Positions 60,341 to 64,000 of a stretch of 64,000 bases of DNA are shown piece by piece. This stretch comes from Marivita sp041725935. GTDB taxonomy: Bacteria > Pseudomonadota > Alphaproteobacteria > Rhodobacterales > Rhodobacteraceae. The stretch is from assembly GCA_041725935.1 (NCBI GenBank), contig JBGRQD010000003.1, positions 291,734 through 355,733 of the forward strand, written 5' to 3'. The stretch's first letter is position 1. Each line of letters begins with the position of its first letter. The notes beneath the pieces are model-generated. The model was not told where the DNA came from. It searched no databases and worked only from the letters and a program-made list of their open reading frames with translations. The translations under genes were made by a program, and so were the position numbers.

Positions 60341-60694
60341 TTAACCCTGACCTTGCGCCTCCATCAGCGCACGGAGCAGTTTTTCCTCGGAAAGATCGTC
60401 GTCGGCAGGCTTGTCAGGTTCTGCACCCATAAGCAGCGCCATCGCATCTTCTTCCGGCTCGTCGACTTCGATCTGCGTCTGGTTCGATTCGATCAGACGT
60501 TCGCGAAGTTCGTCCGCCGATTGAGTTTCGTCCGCAATTTCACGAAGCGCAACAACAGGGTTCTTGTCGTTGTCGCGATCAACCGTAATTGCAGCACCTG
60601 CAGTCACTTCGCGGGCGCGATGCGCAGCAAGCATCACAAGCTCAAAACGATTTGGGACTTTGTCAACGCAATCTTCAACCGTCACGCGGGCCAT
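60341..60694 (-). CDS. rpoZ: RNA polymerase omega subunit
   Basis: A 117-residue omega subunit with MARVTVEDCVDKVPNRFELV and AAHRAREVTAGAA at the N-terminus. The acidic C-terminal extension is usual in alphaproteobacteria. It assists assembly of RNA polymerase and forms part of a ppGpp site. It lies 39 bases before spoT on the same strand, as in many proteobacteria. Confidence 0.95.
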   Translation of the reverse strand: MARVTVEDCVDKVPNRFELVMLAAHRAREVTAGAAITVDRDNDKNPVVALREIADETQSADELRERLIESNQTQIEVDEPEEDAMALLMGAEPDKPADDDLSEEKLLRALMEAQGQG

Positions 60695-60767
60695 GGGAAC
60701 TCCAATTCATCGGGCAGCCTAAGAGATATAACAAATATCCATCCGATCCGGCGAATACAAGTCGATA

Positions 60768-61331
60768 TCAGGATTCAAGCATAACAATCTCGGCCAGAGC
60801 CTCTGGCGCGAGTGAATTGTACATCTCGGTCACGGTCAAACCCAGAACCGGGTGCCGCCACTGTGCCGCAATATCCCTGAGCGGCACAAGAACAAAAGCG
60901 CGATCCTGCAAACGGGGATGCGGCAGCACCAGTTCCGTGGGTGCCGCTTGCCTCTGCCGATCAGCCGAAAGGCTGCGCCATTGATCATAAGTCTCCGGAT
61001 CGGGCAGCACCGAGTCGCCACAAGCGATCAGGTCAAGGTCCAGCGTGCGCATGCCCCACCGCTCCTGGCGCTCGCGGCCGTGCTTTGCTTCGATCTCGTG
61101 AAGTTGCGCGAGGATATCTTTGGAAGGCAAGACAGACTTAAGATGCGCTGCCGCGTTAACGTAATCCGGACCGGTGCCAGCGGGGAAGCACGGCGTTCGG
61201 TAAAACGCGCTGACAGCCTCAACAGCCATGTTTCGTTGGCCAAGGTCGTCGATTGCCGCCTTCAGCGTATCGCTCGGCGAAGACCCGCCGGACGGCAAAT
61301 TTGCCCCTAACGCAATGTAAAAATCATTCAT
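60768..61331 (-). CDS. folK: 6-hydroxymethyl-7,8-dihydropterin pyrophosphokinase
   Basis: A 187-residue HPPK of folate synthesis. YIALGANLPSGG at the start, AVSAFYRTPCFPAGTGPDYVN, the metal-binding RWGMRTLDLDLIACGD and the C-terminal LPHPRLQDRAFVLVPLRDI are all present. It is divergent from the NYN gene and 73 bases upstream of rpoZ. Confidence 0.95.
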   Translation of the reverse strand: MNDFYIALGANLPSGGSSPSDTLKAAIDDLGQRNMAVEAVSAFYRTPCFPAGTGPDYVNAAAHLKSVLPSKDILAQLHEIEAKHGRERQERWGMRTLDLDLIACGDSVLPDPETYDQWRSLSADRQRQAAPTELVLPHPRLQDRAFVLVPLRDIAAQWRHPVLGLTVTEMYNSLAPEALAEIVMLES

Positions 61332-61483
61332 AAATCTGTCATATGTGCGAGACTGCCCGAAATTCTCATCTTGCGATGCCTTGCTAAGTCATTAAATCAC
61401 CCATCGCGGCTTTGCCACAGGGTTCGGAACCACCACTCCCGATCGCCGGTTAAGTCGTTGCTATATTTTGAAAGGCTCAATTC

Positions 61484-62056
61484 ATGTTCTACAAAGACGA
61501 GCGTTTGGCGCTGTTCATTGACGGCTCGAATCTTTACGCGGCAGCAAAGTCGCTTGGATTCGACATCGACTACAAATTGCTGCGGCAGGAATTTGTACGA
61601 CGTGGCAAGCTTTTGCGCGCCTTCTATTACACAGCGCTGCTGGAGAATGACGAGTATTCGCCAATCCGACCCTTGGTCGATTGGCTGCATTACAATGGTT
61701 TCAACATGCGGACGAAACCGGCCAAGGAATACACAGACAGCCAGGGCCGCCGTAAGGTCAAGGGCAACATGGACATCGAACTCACCGTCGATGCCATGGA
61801 ACTCGCCGATCACGTGGATCACGTGGTGCTGTTTTCCGGCGACGGCGACTTCCGCCCCTTGGTCGAAAGCCTTCAGCGCAAGGGTGTCCGGGTGTCGGTC
61901 GTGTCCACGATCCGTAGCCAGCCGCCAATGATCGCGGATGAATTGCGGCGTCAGGCCGACAACTTCATCGAACTGGACGAACTGCGTGACGTGATCGGGC
62001 GCCCACCGCGCGATCCGATGCCGGAGCGTCAGCCGGTTGCGGCCGAACAGGACTGA
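61484..62056 (+). CDS. LabA/DUF88-type NYN-domain protein
   Basis: A 190-residue NYN (PIN-like) domain protein. ALFIDGSNLYAAAKSLGFDID at 9-29 and HVVLFSGDGDFRPLVESLQRKG give the metal-binding Asp residues; GNMDIELTVDAMELA is the middle motif. The C-terminal 25 residues are disordered and Pro-rich. LabA in Synechococcus affects circadian output; other members are endoribonucleases. The substrate here is unknown. Confidence 0.9.
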   Translation: MFYKDERLALFIDGSNLYAAAKSLGFDIDYKLLRQEFVRRGKLLRAFYYTALLENDEYSPIRPLVDWLHYNGFNMRTKPAKEYTDSQGRRKVKGNMDIELTVDAMELADHVDHVVLFSGDGDFRPLVESLQRKGVRVSVVSTIRSQPPMIADELRRQADNFIELDELRDVIGRPPRDPMPERQPVAAEQD

Positions 62057-62081
62057 GATTTGATCCCGCTTCGAATGCCTC

Positions 62082-62519
62082 ATGTGGAATGACCTTCTTG
62101 CGTTAGGCGGTCTTTTCATCGTGGCGTTCGGAGCGGCAACGATCCTGCCGTTTCAATCCGAGATCGTGTTCGTCGCGCTGCAATTGCGCGGCGACATTTC
62201 GATCGGCTGGATCATCTTCTTTGCAAGCGTTGGAAATATCCTCGGCTCCGGCCTCAATTACGTCATGGGCCGGGTGCTGGAACGATTCCGGGGCCGACGC
62301 TGGTTTCCGGTGACCGATGCGCAGCTTGAGCGGGCCCGCGACTGGTACCTCAAATGGGGCGTCTGGACGCTGCTGCTGAGTTGGGCACCGCTGGGCGATG
62401 CGCTGACCATCGTGGCAGGGGTCATGCGAACCAATGTCTGGTTGTTTTTCCTGCTGGTCGGCATCGCCAAAACGGTGCGTTATATCATCGTCGCGTTGGC
62501 GACGGCTGCGGTGTTCTGA
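62082..62519 (+). CDS. YqaA-family (DedA/SNARE-associated) membrane protein
   Basis: A 145-residue membrane protein with four segments, matching the YqaA branch of the DedA superfamily. PFQSEIVFVALQLRG, VGNILGSGLNYVMGR and WAPLGDALTIVAGVMR carry the conserved Glu, Asn, Gly and Arg/Asp residues. DedA relatives move lipids across membranes; the YqaA substrate is unknown. It starts 25 bases after the NYN gene, and its last 35 bases overlap the convergent MFS gene. Confidence 0.9.
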   Translation: MWNDLLALGGLFIVAFGAATILPFQSEIVFVALQLRGDISIGWIIFFASVGNILGSGLNYVMGRVLERFRGRRWFPVTDAQLERARDWYLKWGVWTLLLSWAPLGDALTIVAGVMRTNVWLFFLLVGIAKTVRYIIVALATAAVF

Positions 62520-63753
62520 CGTCGGCTGGACTCTGCGCCAAGGTCAGATCGCGGGCAGCGCGGGTGAAGCCAAGGATCATGAGCGCGGTGGCCACGCAGA
62601 AATACCCTGCAACGCCCACGAACTGCGTTTTTATTCCGACCCCGAGATCAATCAGTAATCCGGTCAGACCGGGGCCAATGGCCGACCCCAACACCATGAC
62701 AGCCGTGGCCATCGACTTGATCGCGCCGATATGCGCGGTGCCGTAGAACTCCGCCCAGAAGGCGTTGGGCAAAGTTGAATTTGCACCCGATGTGATCCCC
62801 AGAAACACGAAGCCCAGGGCAAGCCCCCACGGACCGTCGCTTATCGCGAACAACAGGAATGCGACGACCATGGGCAGTTGGTAGTAGGGTGTCAGCCGCG
62901 CCGTTCCCAGCCTGTCGAGCGCCCAACCTGAAACCACCATCGAGGTGATCCCGATGAGGGTGTACAGCGGGAAGAAGCTCACGAAGACGAGGTGTTCGAG
63001 CCCCTTCACCTCGGCGATATGGACCTGGTGGAAGAAGAACGCGGTGTTGAACGCGGAGGGGCCAAGCGCTGCGGGCACCATGCACCAGAAGAGCGGATGC
63101 CGCAGCACCTCCATCCTCTGCCAGTGCCGACCGGACATCCCCAAAGCCACATCCGTTTCGGCATGCGACGCCGGGGTCCGTTCCTGTGCCAGCAACCGTC
63201 CAAGAATGGGGACCGCGCCAAGACAGATCAGCGCACCGACGATCCAGAGATTTTGCCACGCGATCACGGTCATGGCTGCCACCACCGCCATCGGGGCCAA
63301 GGCCTCGCCGACCGCAAAGCCCAGCGTGGCGATGGACAAAGCGCGCCCGCGCGTGGCGACAAACCACCGCGCCATTGCGATCACAGCGATATGAGAACAC
63401 ATGCCCTGCCCGAAGAAGCGCAGCGCGAAGATGATCACGGGCAACGCCCAGACCCACGCGTTGAACGCCATCGCCAGACAGGACAGCGCGAGGCCGATCA
63501 GTACGATGGGGCCAAGAATGCGGACGCGGAACAGATCGGTCAGGCCACCCGCCCAGACCATCACGGCCGCCGAGACCATCGTCCCGATCATGTAGATCCC
63601 GCCCCATTCCCCATGGCTCAGGTCAAAGGCGAGGCGGATTTCCCCGGCAAAGAGAGAGATGAAATAGGTCTGCCCGAATGACGACAGGAAGGTGAGCATC
63701 ACCCCCGCAGTCAGAAAGGGGGCATTGGCACGGATGAAGTCTGTAAGGCGCAT
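62485..63753 (-). CDS. MFS transporter
   Basis: A 422-residue major-facilitator protein with twelve membrane segments. The loop 2-3 motif is LTDLFRVRILGP, and SSFGQTYFISLFAGEIR in segment 1 resembles the oxalate/monocarboxylate-type MFS. The substrate is unknown. ATG at 63753 gives MRLTDFIRANAPFLTAG; a longer in-frame start at 63795 adds an unlikely Gly-rich stretch. It is 87 bases downstream of the truncated cytochrome gene on the same strand. Confidence 0.88.
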   Translation of the reverse strand: MRLTDFIRANAPFLTAGVMLTFLSSFGQTYFISLFAGEIRLAFDLSHGEWGGIYMIGTMVSAAVMVWAGGLTDLFRVRILGPIVLIGLALSCLAMAFNAWVWALPVIIFALRFFGQGMCSHIAVIAMARWFVATRGRALSIATLGFAVGEALAPMAVVAAMTVIAWQNLWIVGALICLGAVPILGRLLAQERTPASHAETDVALGMSGRHWQRMEVLRHPLFWCMVPAALGPSAFNTAFFFHQVHIAEVKGLEHLVFVSFFPLYTLIGITSMVVSGWALDRLGTARLTPYYQLPMVVAFLLFAISDGPWGLALGFVFLGITSGANSTLPNAFWAEFYGTAHIGAIKSMATAVMVLGSAIGPGLTGLLIDLGVGIKTQFVGVAGYFCVATALMILGFTRAARDLTLAQSPADVRTPQPSPTRR

Positions 63754-63840
63754 GCGCCCGCCATGCCCCCAACCTCGCATCAAGGCAAGTGGCAAAGCGG
63801 GCGGTCGGGACTTGCAGACAGTCCCCGGTGGCTTGGACGG

Positions 63841-63925
63841 TCAGGGCAGGGCGCGCCCGTTGATCTCGTTGTGGATGTCCTGAACCCGCGCAGGCCACGT
63901 GCTTTTAATGTACCCCAGAATACTA
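63841..63925 (-). pseudogene. 3' end of a c-type cytochrome gene, cut by an IS end
   Basis: Reading leftwards from about 63925 a frame gives LGYIKSTWPARVQDIHNEIN and ends at the stop at 63843-63841. The YIKSTWP(x)R pattern near a C-terminus is characteristic of exported class I c-type cytochromes of Rhodobacteraceae. The frame runs into what looks like a transposon end at 63926, losing all similarity, so only about 28 residues of the gene remain next to the junction. The rest may lie beyond the element, outside the window. The haem motif itself is not visible here. Confidence 0.5.
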
Positions 63926-64000
63926 GGGCCTGTGGACAATCATCTTGATGCTATGAGTGCTGCTACGAGGTTCCAACACGCTGCGTAGCTGCAATCGGTT
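63926..64000. mobile_element. Probable insertion-sequence terminus (IS5-like), partial
   Basis: From 63926 the sequence GGGCCTGTGGACAATCA resembles the terminal inverted repeats of IS5-family elements that begin GGGCCTGTTGACA or similar. It is preceded by CTA, as is usual for their TA-rich targets. No open frame is seen in the 75 bases before the window ends, as expected for the non-coding end ahead of a transposase. Identity rests on memory of the family and on the abrupt end of the cytochrome frame. Confidence 0.4.

Overview
The window is a 64 kb piece of a GC-rich chromosome from an alphaproteobacterium, most likely a member of the Rhodobacteraceae (Roseobacter group). The gene order (rpoZ-spoT-DUF2062-pdxJ-acpS-lepB-rnc-era-recO; moaE/moaD/pgsA; glnK-amtB; folC-accD), the small families present (DUF2794, DUF1491, DUF6478, MbfA, AerR/PpaA-like B12-domain protein) and the alphaproteobacterial form of the LexA box all point there. 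No rRNA, tRNA or CRISPR array was seen. Coding density is high, with no gene-free stretch above about 270 bases, and most genes are ordinary chromosomal genes with ATGA-type overlaps.

Layout. 1-5.8 kb: the 3' part of pnp, a CIA30-domain exported protein, an orphan OmpR-type response regulator (minus strand), then a plus-strand run ribA / L,D-transpeptidase / uracil-DNA-glycosylase-family / SseB-like. 5.8-12.5 kb (minus): a peptide-type ABC importer without a binding protein, followed by an aldehyde dehydrogenase, an SDR and a P1-family (DmpA/NylC-like) peptidase. 12.5-17.5 kb (minus): pterin dehydratase, GNAT protein, GDPD, RidA, PBP1A. 17.8-22.9 kb: glnK-amtB, MbfA with a divergent TetR regulator, a B12-domain protein and a NYN-LOTUS protein. 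23-31 kb: gamma-glutamyltransferase and glutathione-dependent formaldehyde dehydrogenase; an I78 inhibitor lipoprotein; a LexA-boxed lone imuB; a DsrE protein behind an ATTC-N8-GAAT operator; a 60-aa protein behind a folded leader RNA; DUF2794 and zapE. 31-40 kb (minus): LysM plus a Cys-less rhodanese, folC-accD, transporters, DUF6478, a lipoprotein and ilvD. 40.4-48.8 kb: a polyamine module (uptake ABC, FAD oxidase, aminotransferase, two GntR regulators) with a repeated operator. 48.8-61.3 kb (minus): a housekeeping series from folK/rpoZ to moaE. 61.5-64 kb: LabA-like NYN protein, YqaA, an MFS transporter, and a c-type cytochrome gene cut off at its 3' end by what looks like an insertion-sequence end.

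The most interesting non-coding signals are: (1) a promoter-driven, three-way-junction leader RNA ahead of a 60-aa protein at 29.13-29.28 kb; (2) a perfect FNR box plus intrinsic terminator defining a putative small RNA at about 1.80-1.93 kb; (3) a run of three perfect palindromes centred on TTCGAA at 40.30-40.37 kb; (4) shared operators of the polyamine module; (5) a sulfide-sensor-type operator before the DsrE gene; and (6) the cytochrome/IS junction at the right edge. These are calls from reading the sequence only. Functions rest on recognised motifs and context, and no database search was possible.
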